Below, one piece after another: positions 8,957-17,616 of a DNA stretch of 44,014 nucleotides (position 1 is the first letter of the stretch; each line of letters starts with the position of its first letter). The stretch comes from CAVQRC01 sp963715045 (lineage in GTDB: Bacteria; Planctomycetota; Planctomycetia; Pirellulales; Lacipirellulaceae). Made by a program: the position numbers and the translations under genes. A model generated the notes under the pieces. The model made no database searches and was not told where the DNA came from. It was given only the letters and a program-made list of their open reading frames with translations. The DNA is taken from assembly GCA_963715045.1 (NCBI GenBank), contig CAVQRC010000011.1, forward strand, positions 1-44,014, written 5' to 3'.

Positions 8957-10260
8957 TGCCCGCATCCTGGCTGCAATCCATCGACGCCACCAACTATCCA
9001 GCCGTCTGGATTGCGGTGGTCGGAGCGATGGTCAATGTGGCCTGCGCGATCCCCGGCTGCTACCTCGTCCTGCGGCGCATGAGCCTCATGGGCGATGCCC
9101 TCTCGCATGCCGTCCTGCCGGGACTCGTCCTGGCGTTCCTCGTGTCGGGGACGCTTTCGATCGGCCCGCTGTTCGTCGGCGCGGCGCTCGTGGGTCTCGT
9201 GACTGCCGCCGCCACCGAAGCACTGCATCGCCACGCGGGCGTCGACAGCGACGCCAGCCTGGGAGTCGTGTTCACGTCGCTGTTCGCCTTGGGAGTGATT
9301 CTCGTCAAACGCTATCTCTCCGACGTGCACTTTGATATGGAATGCGTGTGGCAGGGATCGCTGTTGCAGATGGTTTTCGAGACGCGGAACGTCTGGGGAG
9401 CGGAGATTCCCCGACATGTGTTCTCCATCGGCCCCGTGTTGCTGCTCAACCTCGGACTGGTCCTGCTGTTCTGGAAAGAACTCAAGCTCGTATCGTTCGA
9501 CTCGGCCCTCGCCACGACGCTCGGTTTCCCGGCGGGCTGGATCAGCTACCTGCTCATGACCGCCATCGCGATTACGACGGTCGCATCGTTCGAAGCGGTC
9601 GGTTCTATCCTCGTCGTCGCGATGTTGATCGTTCCGGCCGCGACGGCCCATCTGCTCACCGACCGTCTCGGCCGGATGCTCGCGATCGCCGCGATGATCG
9701 GGATCGTCGCCGCCGTACTGGGCACGCTGCTCGCATACCGACTCGATGTCGAATGTGCCGGGGCGATGACCGTCGTGGTCGGGTGCTGCTATGGGATGAC
9801 GGTCATCGTCGCCCCTCGGTACGGCATGGTCAGCCGACTGATCAACAACAGCCGCACCACGCTGCGGATCCTCCGCGAAGACCTGCTCGGAATGCTGTAC
9901 CGTGTCGAAGAAATCGACGAAACCCGACCGCTCGCCGCTCCCCTGGCAATCCGCGCGGTCGGCGGCCGCCTGCTGGGCCGCTGGGCCCTGGCCGAATTGG
10001 TTCGTCGCGGGAGTATCGTCCGCCAGGCAGACTTCCTCGAATTGACGAACAAGGGACGTCGCCAGGCGAGACGCCTCGTTCGGACACACCGCCTGTGGGA
10101 AACCTATCTCGTCGAGCACCTCGGGCTCCCCAGCGATCATGTTCACGAACCGGCCGAACGCACCGAGCATTTCATCAGCGCGGAACTGCGAAGCGAGTTG
10201 GAGAACAAACTCAAGGAAGCCGCACGCGATCCGCACGGACGCGAAATCCCGCACGAGTGA
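8956..10260 (+). CDS. Metal ABC transporter permease fused to a DtxR/MntR-like domain (second)
   Basis: 434 aa. It is a paralogue of the preceding permease, with RRMSLMGDALSHAVLPGLV and ILVVAMLIVPAATAHLL in the membrane part (1-290). The tail (300-434) again has a winged-helix-like part (ALAELVRRGSIV...LTNKGRRQARRLV) and a metal-site part, RTHRLWETYL and VHEPAERTEHFI. His378, Glu401, Glu404 and His405 align with all four MntR ligands, a better match than in the first permease. Stop and start overlap in TGATG with the first permease. The pair probably forms a heterodimeric channel with two paired sensor domains under it. No separate troR/mntR gene lies nearby. Confidence 0.92.
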   Translation: MPASWLQSIDATNYPAVWIAVVGAMVNVACAIPGCYLVLRRMSLMGDALSHAVLPGLVLAFLVSGTLSIGPLFVGAALVGLVTAAATEALHRHAGVDSDASLGVVFTSLFALGVILVKRYLSDVHFDMECVWQGSLLQMVFETRNVWGAEIPRHVFSIGPVLLLNLGLVLLFWKELKLVSFDSALATTLGFPAGWISYLLMTAIAITTVASFEAVGSILVVAMLIVPAATAHLLTDRLGRMLAIAAMIGIVAAVLGTLLAYRLDVECAGAMTVVVGCCYGMTVIVAPRYGMVSRLINNSRTTLRILREDLLGMLYRVEEIDETRPLAAPLAIRAVGGRLLGRWALAELVRRGSIVRQADFLELTNKGRRQARRLVRTHRLWETYLVEHLGLPSDHVHEPAERTEHFISAELRSELENKLKEAARDPHGREIPHE

Positions 10261-10269
10261 CCGCGGCAA

Positions 10270-10311
10270 TTACCCAACCCCCCAAAAAGACCCCAGGGGT
10301 CTTTTGCGGGG
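10270..10311. repeat. Palindromic junction element, copy 1
   Basis: TTACCCA followed by six C, AAAAAG, the near-perfect palindrome GACCCCAGGGGTC and TTTT. It shares its whole layout with 41712-41748. It lies 10 bp after the metal operon and before a DUF1559 gene. The T-run would allow it to end transcription, but the central palindrome has almost no loop. Confidence 0.7.
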
Positions 10312-10359
10312 GCGGCGCCAGACTTGGGAGAACGCGGGGGTTGGGATAGAATCCGGGCG

Positions 10360-11412
10360 ATGAATCGAACTGAATCTCGCCCGAGTGGTGGCATGGTCTT
10401 GCGTCGCGGTTTTACGCTGGTCGAACTGTTGGTGGTCATCGCGATCATCGGCATCCTTGTGGCTTTGCTGTTGCCGGCCGTGCAGTCCGCCCGCGAATCC
10501 GCCCGCCGCGCCGGCTGCTTGAACAACCTGCATCAGTTGGCGTTGGCAGCCGCGAATTTCGAATCCCGTCACGGAGCCTTGCCGTACGCCCGCAAATACG
10601 ACATCTGGGACACCTATACCTGGACCCAGCTCGTGCTCCCCGAACTCGAGGAGCAGGCCGTTTATGACAATTACTGGACTCTCGGCGAGACGCCGTACAG
10701 CACCAATGTACCTGGGCCCAACGGTCCGATCGGAGCCGATGCCCGCTTGAAGCTCGCCCGCGAGTCCGAACTGCCCGTTTTCTACTGCCCCAGTGACATC
10801 AGCCCGCAAGGCAACGAACTCAATACGGCGGCCTACGGTTTCATTCGCGGCAATTATCGAGGCTGCGTCGGCAGCGGCGACATGTATGGAGAAGCAACCT
10901 CCGCCGCCGATCGCGACCGGGTGGGCAAAGGCGCGTTCAGTGTCACGCCGCGGCAGGGCGTCGACTCCAATTCCCGCGAGCCGACGGCCTACGTCCGGTT
11001 CGGTCAGATTACCGATGGCACTTCCAAGACGATGCTCTTTTCCGAGGGCCTCGTCCCCACGGTTTCAGGCTGGGGGGGCGCTCTCGGCGAGACGATTTAC
11101 GGCAACATGGGCGGAAGCCTGTTCTCCGCCGCATTGACTCCGAATTCTTCGGTTCCCGATGCACCGATCGGACCCTGTCCGCAGAATGTTGGCGACACCG
11201 AGTATCTCGCTCCGTGTTTGAGCCGCGGGGGGAACGCCTGGTTCACGCCCAGCGGACTGGGAGCGCAGGTCGCCGCCCGCAGCGCGCATCCGGGTGGGGT
11301 GAATGTGGGCCAAGCCGATGGCTCGGTCGCGTTCGTAAGCGACTCGATCGATCTGAACATCTGGCGGGCCAGGTCGACCCGTGATTTCGGTGAGGCGGTC
11401 AGCGAGCTTTGA
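10360..11412 (+). CDS. DUF1559 protein with prepilin-type N-terminus
   Basis: About 350 aa. The N-terminus carries a type IV prepilin-like cleavage/methylation signal (RRGFTLVELLVVIAIIG) and a hydrophobic helix, followed by the RESARRAGCLNNLHQL segment typical of the planctomycete DUF1559 family. The C-terminal signature is AHPGGVNVGQADGSVAFVSDSI. Members are probably secreted pseudopilin-like surface proteins; their exact role is unknown. ATG 10360 is preferred over the TTG at 10324 because the signal then lies near the N-terminus. It is followed 44 bp later by a lipoprotein gene, a pairing repeated at 36556-37985. Confidence 0.92.
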   Translation: MNRTESRPSGGMVLRRGFTLVELLVVIAIIGILVALLLPAVQSARESARRAGCLNNLHQLALAAANFESRHGALPYARKYDIWDTYTWTQLVLPELEEQAVYDNYWTLGETPYSTNVPGPNGPIGADARLKLARESELPVFYCPSDISPQGNELNTAAYGFIRGNYRGCVGSGDMYGEATSAADRDRVGKGAFSVTPRQGVDSNSREPTAYVRFGQITDGTSKTMLFSEGLVPTVSGWGGALGETIYGNMGGSLFSAALTPNSSVPDAPIGPCPQNVGDTEYLAPCLSRGGNAWFTPSGLGAQVAARSAHPGGVNVGQADGSVAFVSDSIDLNIWRARSTRDFGEAVSEL

Positions 11413-11455
11413 TCCAGGTTCGCATTGCATCTCGGAGAAAAAGGGAAGGCAATCG

Positions 11456-11884
11456 ATGTTCAGGCTCTCGGCCGCTCTCGGCCTCGCAGTACTCACGGGG
11501 TGCGGCGATCAAGCCACTACCGTTGTCGGAGTGGTCCGTTACAACAGCACGCCGGTCGAGCAGGGTTCGGTCAGCTTTCAGCCCCTCGCGGGGGGGAAGT
11601 CCTTCGGGGCCATGATCGAGAATGGCAACTACGATGTCGTCGACGCCCAGCCGGGGTCTTACACGGTGAGTTTCCGAGCAGTTCGGAAAGTCGACTTCGC
11701 CAAGAGCAACGCAGAACTTGCGCAAATGTGGGAACAACGACAGTCCAGCGGAGGAACCGCCGACGATCTTGCCGACCCGGCCGACGTGATGCCCGAGGAT
11801 GCCGTCGGTAACGGCCAGACGGTCGAAATCCGCCCCGGCACGAACCGGCTCGACTTCGATCTGCTGCCTCCGGCAGCGAAGTGA
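11456..11884 (+). CDS. Small lipoprotein paired with the DUF1559 protein
   Basis: 142 aa. The signal peptide MFRLSAALGLAVLTGC ends in a lipobox (VLTGC, Cys16). The remainder reads as a single beta-sandwich, with VVGVVRYNSTPVEQGSVSFQP and a closing VEIRPGTNRLDFDLL, like carboxypeptidase-regulatory or transthyretin-like domains common in planctomycete lipoproteins. AAGGGAAGG lies 6 to 8 nt before ATG 11456. It is probably co-transcribed with the DUF1559 gene and may hold it at the membrane (inference). Confidence 0.82.
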   Translation: MFRLSAALGLAVLTGCGDQATTVVGVVRYNSTPVEQGSVSFQPLAGGKSFGAMIENGNYDVVDAQPGSYTVSFRAVRKVDFAKSNAELAQMWEQRQSSGGTADDLADPADVMPEDAVGNGQTVEIRPGTNRLDFDLLPPAAK

Positions 11885-11909
11885 ACACGTCGCTACGGCT
11901 GCCGCCAGT

Positions 11910-12767
11910 TCACTGCTCAATCAGCCGCCGCAGCACCCGCAAATTGGCCACATCCCAGTCGGTTCCACGGCCGTTCTTCCCCTTAGGGGTCTCCAGATAC
12001 ATGGGTGTGCGAACGAAACGCCGATCGTTGACCAGCAATCGAAATGGTTCCTTGCCCATCGCGCCGCGACCAATGTGCTCGTGTCGATCGACCCGCGAAC
12101 CGAGTTCTCGCTTGCTGTCGTTGAGGTGAAAAGCCTTCAAGAGTTTCAGACCAATTCGCTGGTCGAAGTCGCGGATCGTGGCCCGGTACTCCTTGGTGGT
12201 CCCCAGGGGATAGCCGGCAGCGAATACATGGCACGTATCGAAACAGATTCCCAGCCGGTCCGGATCGCCTACGGCAGTCAGAATCGCGGCCAGCTGCTCG
12301 AACCGCCAACCCAGATTGGTCCCCTGCCCCGCCGTGGTCTCCAGCAGCAATTGCGTTTTCGCTTCCGGCACCTGGTGGTGGACTTCGTCCAGGCCGAGGG
12401 CGATGGCTCGGGTCCCGCTCTGCTCGCTGCTGCTGGTGTACGCGCCAGGATGCATCACCAGGGCCTCGAGACCCAGTCGATCGGCGCGGCGAAGCTCGTC
12501 TACCAATGCGTCGATCGACTTCTTCCAGAGTTTCTTATCCGGACTGCCCAGATTGATGAGATAGGAATTGTGGCCTATCGGCCGCACAAGCTTGGATTGT
12601 TGCAACGACGATTTGAACAGGGCCACCTGCTCGTCTGCTAACGGCCGGGCCTGCCACTGATTGTTGTTCTTGGTGAAGATCTGCAGGCAGTCGCACGTCG
12701 CCCGCGTCGCCCGCTCGACAGCTTTGTCGAATCCGCCCGCAATCGACATGTGGGCCCCGAGAAGCAT
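11910..12767 (-). CDS. nfo: Endonuclease IV (AP endonuclease)
   Basis: 285 aa, normal length. It cuts the backbone 5' of abasic sites in base-excision repair. All metal ligands of the three-zinc centre can be placed: His66 (GHNSYL), His106 (MHPGAY), Glu143 (LLETTAGQG), Asp177 and His180 (DTCHVFAAG), His214 (HLNDSK), Asp227 and His229 (DRHEHIG) and Glu259 (YLETPKG). ATG 12767 gives the family's usual first residues MLLGAHMSIAGG. No Shine-Dalgarno is present; the leader is the C-rich CCTCCAG repeat, ending in a C-run at the start codon. It is convergent with the lipoprotein gene. Confidence 0.97.
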   Translation of the reverse strand: MLLGAHMSIAGGFDKAVERATRATCDCLQIFTKNNNQWQARPLADEQVALFKSSLQQSKLVRPIGHNSYLINLGSPDKKLWKKSIDALVDELRRADRLGLEALVMHPGAYTSSSEQSGTRAIALGLDEVHHQVPEAKTQLLLETTAGQGTNLGWRFEQLAAILTAVGDPDRLGICFDTCHVFAAGYPLGTTKEYRATIRDFDQRIGLKLLKAFHLNDSKRELGSRVDRHEHIGRGAMGKEPFRLLVNDRRFVRTPMYLETPKGKNGRGTDWDVANLRVLRRLIEQ

Positions 12768-12830
12768 GGGGGGGCAGGCTGGAGGCTGGAGGCTGGAGAC
12801 TGGAGGGTCAGGCTGGAGGCTCTTGGAGGC
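12768..12830 (-). repeat. CCTCCAG-type repeat in the leader of nfo
   Basis: On the coding (minus) strand of nfo, degenerate heptamers CCTCCAG/TCTCCAG run up to a C-run that abuts the ATG. The unit is the same as in 12950-13044 and 34755-34866. Confidence 0.85.
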
Positions 12831-12949
12831 GGGAGACCAGGTCGCCTGCTGCAGGCGTTCCTCGTCGTGCCAACCATCGTACGCGTCGCTCTCCCATTCC
12901 TAAAGGCCCCCTCTCCATTCAAGCAACGCGGCCAAGCCCTAACCCTCAC

Positions 12950-13044
12950 CTCACCTCCACCTCCAGCCTCCACCTCCAGCCTCCCACCTCCAGCCTCCCA
13001 CCTCCAGCCTCCCACCTCCAGCCTCCAGCCTCCAGCCTCCCAGT
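12950..13044 (+). repeat. CCTCCAG/CCTCCAC tandem repeat upstream of the HEAT-like gene
   Basis: About 13 near-identical heptamers, several as 14- to 15-bp units CACCTCCAGCCTCC. Its C-rich strand is the plus strand, the coding strand of the gene that follows. It faces the nfo-side array (12768-12830) as an inverted copy, so the region could extrude as a large hairpin. Confidence 0.9.
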
Positions 13045-13130
13045 TGTTCACGCCCTCTTCGAGGAGTATGTTTTCCCTGGAGAAACACTTCACTTTGGGG
13101 CGTTCCTCCCTGACGTTGCTCCTTCCGGCC

Positions 13131-14402
13131 ATGAACTATCCCAGGCGAGATATTGTGCCCTCTCTGCCCGCATCGTTTGCCACGTGGTCGCTCGTGATGG
13201 TCGTGGCTGCCGCCCGCCTGGCGATGGCCCAGGAAACGTCGCCCCGCGTCGAGCCGGCCGGCGAAGACACGATCGCGACGCTCATAACTCAGCTCGCAGC
13301 GGACGATTTTGCCCAACGCGAGTTCGCGTCCCAACAGCTTGCCGAACTGGGACGGGCTGCCATCCCGGCTCTCGAAGCAGCCACCCAGGAACCCAACCTC
13401 GAGGTTCGACGACGGTCCGAACGAATCATCGCGATGATCGGAGAGCGTGCCTACGACGACGCCATTGCCGCCTTCGAAGCCGATCTCGACGGGAGCCAGA
13501 ACACGACCCTTCCCGGATTTCAACGGGCTGCCGAGCGGATTGGTAGCGGCAGCCAGGCCCGCAAGCTCTACAGCAGACTGTATCGGGCCGAACCGCGGAT
13601 CTTCGAGACTTATGACGACGACCCCCAAAAGACCGCTGCCCGTTTTATCAGCCGCACCGAAGTCCACACCCAGATGTTTCGCGGTTCCAACAGTTGGCGC
13701 AGGGTCCGAAACCGGCAAGCGCCCGACCACACGGTCAACGCCATGGCATTGCTGCTGGTCGGCTCGGACGAACGACTCGAGATACCCGATCCAACCATCA
13801 ACGATTTCAACACGTTCTTGCGGACCGCGTTGCCCTACAAGCGGTTCAACGACTTCTCCGAACAAGACTTTCTTAACGCGTGGCTGAGCAAATGGATCAC
13901 CACTCGATCGACGCAACCGAGCCTCGAGTATGCCAACATGCATCTGGGATTGAGCTACGAGATTCCGGCAACGGTCGACGTGGCCGCCAGAATCCTCAAG
14001 CGAGACGATCGCGAGACGACCTCCTATCGCCCGCTGGCCATGATCTGCGTGGGAAAGTTTGGTGACGAATCCCACTTGCCGCTGCTGGAAGGGCTGCTGC
14101 AGGACACCAGCCGCGTCTACGCGGGTCAGGGTCGCAATGCCGACAATCGCCAGATCTCGTATGAAGTGCAGGTCCGCGACATCGCCCTGGCCATGCTTCT
14201 GCATCTGACCGGCCAGGAACTGAGCGATTACGGCTTCGAGAACGCACGCACTCATCCGATGCAGTTATATCACCAGAACTCGCTGTTCTTCGCCAGCGAC
14301 GAAGCCCGTGCGGCCGGCTTCGAAAAGTGGCGGGCGTTCAGGTCGGCGAGAGAGCACGTCGACGCGTCTCCCGCAGCGGCTGCGGATGCTTCCGAATCGT
14401 AG
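13131..14402 (+). CDS. Exported HEAT-repeat-like protein of unknown function
   Basis: About 423 aa. A signal-like N-terminus with hydrophobic ATWSLVMVVAAARLAMA ends before QETS. Residues 45-100 (LITQLAADDFAQREFASQ...LGRAAIPALEAA...LEVRRRSERII) have the helical pattern of HEAT repeats. The middle and C-terminal parts, with another pair (VGKFGDESHLPLLEGLL), fit no family I recognise. The start is uncertain: ATG 13131 has no Shine-Dalgarno, while ATG 13070 has GAGGAG only one base before it. The frame also reads back through the repeat array, which is not taken as coding. Confidence 0.65.
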   Translation: MNYPRRDIVPSLPASFATWSLVMVVAAARLAMAQETSPRVEPAGEDTIATLITQLAADDFAQREFASQQLAELGRAAIPALEAATQEPNLEVRRRSERIIAMIGERAYDDAIAAFEADLDGSQNTTLPGFQRAAERIGSGSQARKLYSRLYRAEPRIFETYDDDPQKTAARFISRTEVHTQMFRGSNSWRRVRNRQAPDHTVNAMALLLVGSDERLEIPDPTINDFNTFLRTALPYKRFNDFSEQDFLNAWLSKWITTRSTQPSLEYANMHLGLSYEIPATVDVAARILKRDDRETTSYRPLAMICVGKFGDESHLPLLEGLLQDTSRVYAGQGRNADNRQISYEVQVRDIALAMLLHLTGQELSDYGFENARTHPMQLYHQNSLFFASDEARAAGFEKWRAFRSAREHVDASPAAAADASES

Positions 14403-14468
14403 TCGGCGACCTCCCACCGCGCTTTCTCTTTTACTTTTCCTTCTCTCGAACCAGGAGTTTTTCCGGCA

Positions 14469-14930
14469 ATGGAGCGTACGTTGATTCTGTTGAAGCCCGA
14501 CTGTGTGCAGCGGCGACTGATGGGGGCGGTGATCGCTCGCTTCGAAGACAAAGGGTTGAACTTCGTGGCCCTGAAGATGATCCGTGTGACCCCCAAACTG
14601 GCACGCGAACACTATGCCGAACACGTCGAGAAACCTTTTTATCCGGCGCTCGAGAGCTTCATCACTGGTGGCCCGGTCGTGGCTGCGATTGTGGAGGGGC
14701 TCGAGGCGATTCGCGTCGTCCGTGAGATGCTGGGCGCGACAAGTGGCTTGAAAGCCGCCGCCGGAACGATCCGTGGGGACTACAGTTCGAGCCGCCAGAT
14801 GAACCTGGTGCACGCCTCGGACGGCCCCGAAGCGGCCCACCGCGAGATGGAACTCTACTTCTCCAGCGACGAGATTTGCAGCTGCGAGCCGACCATCACG
14901 CCGTGGCTGCGAGCCGACGACGAAAGTTGA
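14469..14930 (+). CDS. ndk: Nucleoside diphosphate kinase
   Basis: 153 aa. It passes the gamma-phosphate of ATP to nucleoside diphosphates through a phospho-histidine, here His115 in MNLVHASDGP. The start MERTLILLKPDCVQRRLMG and the nucleotide-binding GTIRGDYSSS fit the family. AGGAG lies about 12 nt upstream. The C-terminus with CSCEPTITPWL is slightly longer than in Proteobacteria. It is on the same strand as the HEAT-like gene, 66 bp later, and convergent with the sigma-54 activator. Confidence 0.97.
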   Translation: MERTLILLKPDCVQRRLMGAVIARFEDKGLNFVALKMIRVTPKLAREHYAEHVEKPFYPALESFITGGPVVAAIVEGLEAIRVVREMLGATSGLKAAAGTIRGDYSSSRQMNLVHASDGPEAAHREMELYFSSDEICSCEPTITPWLRADDES

Positions 14931-14972
14931 ACAGGCGACGCACGCCGGACCGCGGGCGGGTGCAGGTACGCC

Positions 14973-17036
14973 TCACTTGGGTCTCAGTCCGCTCAATTCG
15001 TAGCGGCGGATCTTGCGGTCGAGCGTCGATCGCTCAATACCGAGAATGCTGGCGGTCTGGCTCTTGTTCCAGCCGGTCGATTTAAGCGTCTCGAGAATGT
15101 GTTGCCGCTCGACTTCGGCCAGCGACGCGGGCTCGTAGTCACGATCGCCGACTTCCGAGACGCCCGTCCCCGTATCGCCGGCCGTCTTGAGTGTCGTGAG
15201 GGTCAGATCCTCGACTTCGATGATTTCCCCCCGGGCGAGCACAACGGCCCGTTCGACAACGTTCTTCATCTCGCGAACATTGCCGGGCCAGCGATACTTG
15301 AGCATGGCGGTCATCGCTTCGGAACTGAAGCCCTTCAGTCGTCGACCCGTTTCGGCATTGAATCGGTGCAGAAAGTGTTCGGCAAGTTCAGGAATGTCTT
15401 CGGGCCGCTTGCGGAGGCCCGGAACCACGATCTCCAGGACATGGAGTCGAAAATAGAGATCGCGGCGAAACCGCCCTTCCGCAACGTCCCGTTCCAGGTC
15501 GCGATTCGTGGCGGAGATCACCCGCACGTCGACTTTGATGGCTTCGCTGCCGCCGACACGTTCGAACGGATGGCCTTCGAGCACACGGAGAAACTTCGCC
15601 TGGATGGTGGGGCTCATCTCGCCGATCTCGTCGAGCATCAGCGTTCCCTTGTCGGCCGCCTCGAACTTGCCAACCTTGCGGTCGGTGGCGCCGGTAAACG
15701 CTCCCTGTTCGTGCCCGAACAACTCGCTTTCAAGCAGCGTCTCGGACAGGGCCGCACAGTTCAGACAGACGAACGGGCCTTTGCGGCGAGGACTCGAAAA
15801 GTGCACGGCACGCGCGACGAGTTCTTTGCCGACGCCGCTTTCCCCGCGAATCAGGACCGTCGCCCGACTCGGCGCCGCCCGGGCGATTTCCTGGGTGACC
15901 TTCATCATCCTCGGACTGCTGCCCACGATCTCGCTCTGGACCTCGAGCTGCTCGCGAAGATGGACGTTCTCATGCCGGATGACGTTGAGATTGTCGGCGA
16001 GTTCCAGGCGGCGGCTGAGGTTGTCGACCGCCACGGCGACCGTATCGGCGACCGCCAACGTGAACTCCAGGTCATCCGGATCGAGCGGACGATCGACGTC
16101 GGTGGAATACAGGTGAATGACGCCCAGTACTTTACCTTCTGCGCGGGCGGCGGCAGCCGATCCCTGCATCCGGACGGGTGCGCAAATCACACTCGTGGCG
16201 AGAATCTCGCCTTTGCTGTCGCGACTCCCCAGATGGCTGTCGTCGAGCACATTGCGGGCGAGCACGGCCTGACCATCCCGCATCACCGTCGCTGCCAGAA
16301 ACTGCGAGACGCGGTGATAACTGTGTTCGGACTCGCTGCGTGAAGTGATCAGATCCAGTTTTTCGCCGACCCGCTCACCGGTCTCGTCGCGGTCCCTCAG
16401 CAACAGCGCACCCGCATCGGCCTGCGTGCTTTCGAAGAGTCCATTGATCGCCAGATTGGCAAGCGAAGCCAGATTCGTCGTCTTGGCGAGGGCGAATGCA
16501 AGTCGGCAGAGATGGGCAGCCGCCCGCCCTACCTTCGGAATGGTGACATCGACGTCGTCGACTTCCTCGCCCAGGAATCGCGTGTGGTCCTTGCGGTGGG
16601 TGATCGTCGCCGGCTCGGTTCCTTCGAAGACGCTCGCCCCGTCGATCGTCGCGTTCTCCAAAGGCCGAGACTCGTCCTCGACCGCCTGCGCCCGCCGAAC
16701 GAGCGTCGAGGAGTCCGGGAACGCCTCGGCAAGATCGTGGACATAGGCCAGGTGCGAATTGCCAATCCGCACGATATCGCCCGAACTCAAGGGATAATCG
16801 CCCGTGATACGCTGCCCGTCCACGACCGTTCCATTACGGCTGTCGAGGTCGCGCAGGATCCAGCCGCCCTGTGAATGGAATACCTCCGCGTGCCCGCGGC
16901 TCGCCCGCTCGTCCTTCACGACGATCTTGTTGGTCGGCGCACGACCGATCGTCACCGACTCGCCAGGCACGAGCCGGAACACATCGGTCCACTTCGATCC
17001 CTCTCGAATGACAAGATAAGCGGTCGTTTCCGACAC
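14973..17036 (-). CDS. Sigma-54 activator with FHA, GAF, AAA+ and Fis-type HTH domains
   Basis: 687 aa. An FHA domain (about 20-105) carries GESVTIGRAPTNKIV, RASRGHAEV and RDLDSRNGT, the phosphothreonine-reading residues. A GAF domain occupies about 175-345. The AAA+ domain (about 375-615) has Walker A GESGVGKE, the sigma-54 contact loop GAFTGA, Walker B TLMLDEIGE and sensor ATNRDL. A Fis-type helix-turn-helix (ILETLKSTGWNKSQTASIL) ends the protein. It should open sigma-54 promoters upon a serine/threonine-kinase or small-molecule signal. The start is GTG 17036. No sigma-54 promoter was found with confidence in the window, so its targets are unknown. Confidence 0.95.
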   Translation of the reverse strand: MSETTAYLVIREGSKWTDVFRLVPGESVTIGRAPTNKIVVKDERASRGHAEVFHSQGGWILRDLDSRNGTVVDGQRITGDYPLSSGDIVRIGNSHLAYVHDLAEAFPDSSTLVRRAQAVEDESRPLENATIDGASVFEGTEPATITHRKDHTRFLGEEVDDVDVTIPKVGRAAAHLCRLAFALAKTTNLASLANLAINGLFESTQADAGALLLRDRDETGERVGEKLDLITSRSESEHSYHRVSQFLAATVMRDGQAVLARNVLDDSHLGSRDSKGEILATSVICAPVRMQGSAAAARAEGKVLGVIHLYSTDVDRPLDPDDLEFTLAVADTVAVAVDNLSRRLELADNLNVIRHENVHLREQLEVQSEIVGSSPRMMKVTQEIARAAPSRATVLIRGESGVGKELVARAVHFSSPRRKGPFVCLNCAALSETLLESELFGHEQGAFTGATDRKVGKFEAADKGTLMLDEIGEMSPTIQAKFLRVLEGHPFERVGGSEAIKVDVRVISATNRDLERDVAEGRFRRDLYFRLHVLEIVVPGLRKRPEDIPELAEHFLHRFNAETGRRLKGFSSEAMTAMLKYRWPGNVREMKNVVERAVVLARGEIIEVEDLTLTTLKTAGDTGTGVSEVGDRDYEPASLAEVERQHILETLKSTGWNKSQTASILGIERSTLDRKIRRYELSGLRPK

Positions 17037-17616
17037 GATCTAAAAACCCCCAAGGGGCAATATCGGCAGCCTGCCAGCAAGGATGCCGCGAGTCATGCTG
17101 TGCCGAATGTGACGGCATGACGTCTCGGCCAACTTCAACCTCGTCCGGCCGCCGCAATTCCGCCGCCGTTGTGCTTCGCCACCGTTTCGCATCCCGAGCG
17201 GCGGATCTGCCATGAGTGTCACCTGGCAAAGTGGCACCCCCCGTCAGGCCGTCGCGGCCCGAAGCAGCGAATACTCACTGAGACGCAAAATGCAACACGT
17301 CTGTGCCAAGCTTATCCCGCGAAACACTGGCCACGCAAGGCGTTGCCGTTCAGAACTGCAATCTATCAAAAAGGTTACGCTTTCGAAGAACGCTTCGACG
17401 GGTGAACGGACGGCAGCCGGTGGGAATAATCCGGCCACACCCGCTCGAACCTCGCGCGTGGGTCCGATTCTGAGGATTCTATGCCCGTCGGCAGCGACGC
17501 GAGCCGCCCCTGCCCCTGAACGAAAATTGTTGAAGCGCCACGAGTTAACAAGTACGCTAAACTTCCTAAGTTCACCCTGCGCAAGGGTTCTGTGCCCCCT
17601 TGAGGAGATTCTCTCT
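17037..17616. other. Long gene-free region upstream of the DUF1598-type gene
   Basis: The reading frame of the next gene is open back to 17212, but the stretch lacks any signal peptide or family sequence. A possible CCCCCAAGGGG palindrome lies next to the GTG of the sigma-54 activator (17046-17057). No RNA gene was recognised. Confidence 0.4.
17530..17558 (+). promoter_or_regulatory. Candidate sigma-70 promoter of the DUF1598-type gene
   Basis: TTGAAG (17530-17535), a 17-bp spacer and TACGCT (17553-17558), about 58 bp before ATG 17617. Based on spacing and partial consensus only. Confidence 0.3.

Noticed and set aside
12950..13044. Possible CRISPR array
   Set aside because: Units are 7 to 15 bp in tandem without unique spacers.
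12750..13130. N-terminal extension of the HEAT-like protein through the repeat array
   Set aside because: The extension is translated repeat without conserved features, and the upstream part overlaps nfo's start.
17216..17240. TGGCAAAGTGGCACC as a sigma-54 promoter
   Set aside because: No GC doublet at the required distance after the GG; only half of the motif is present.
17212..17616. Upstream extension of the DUF1598-type protein
   Set aside because: A clear Shine-Dalgarno and signal peptide start at 17617; the extension has no family sequence.
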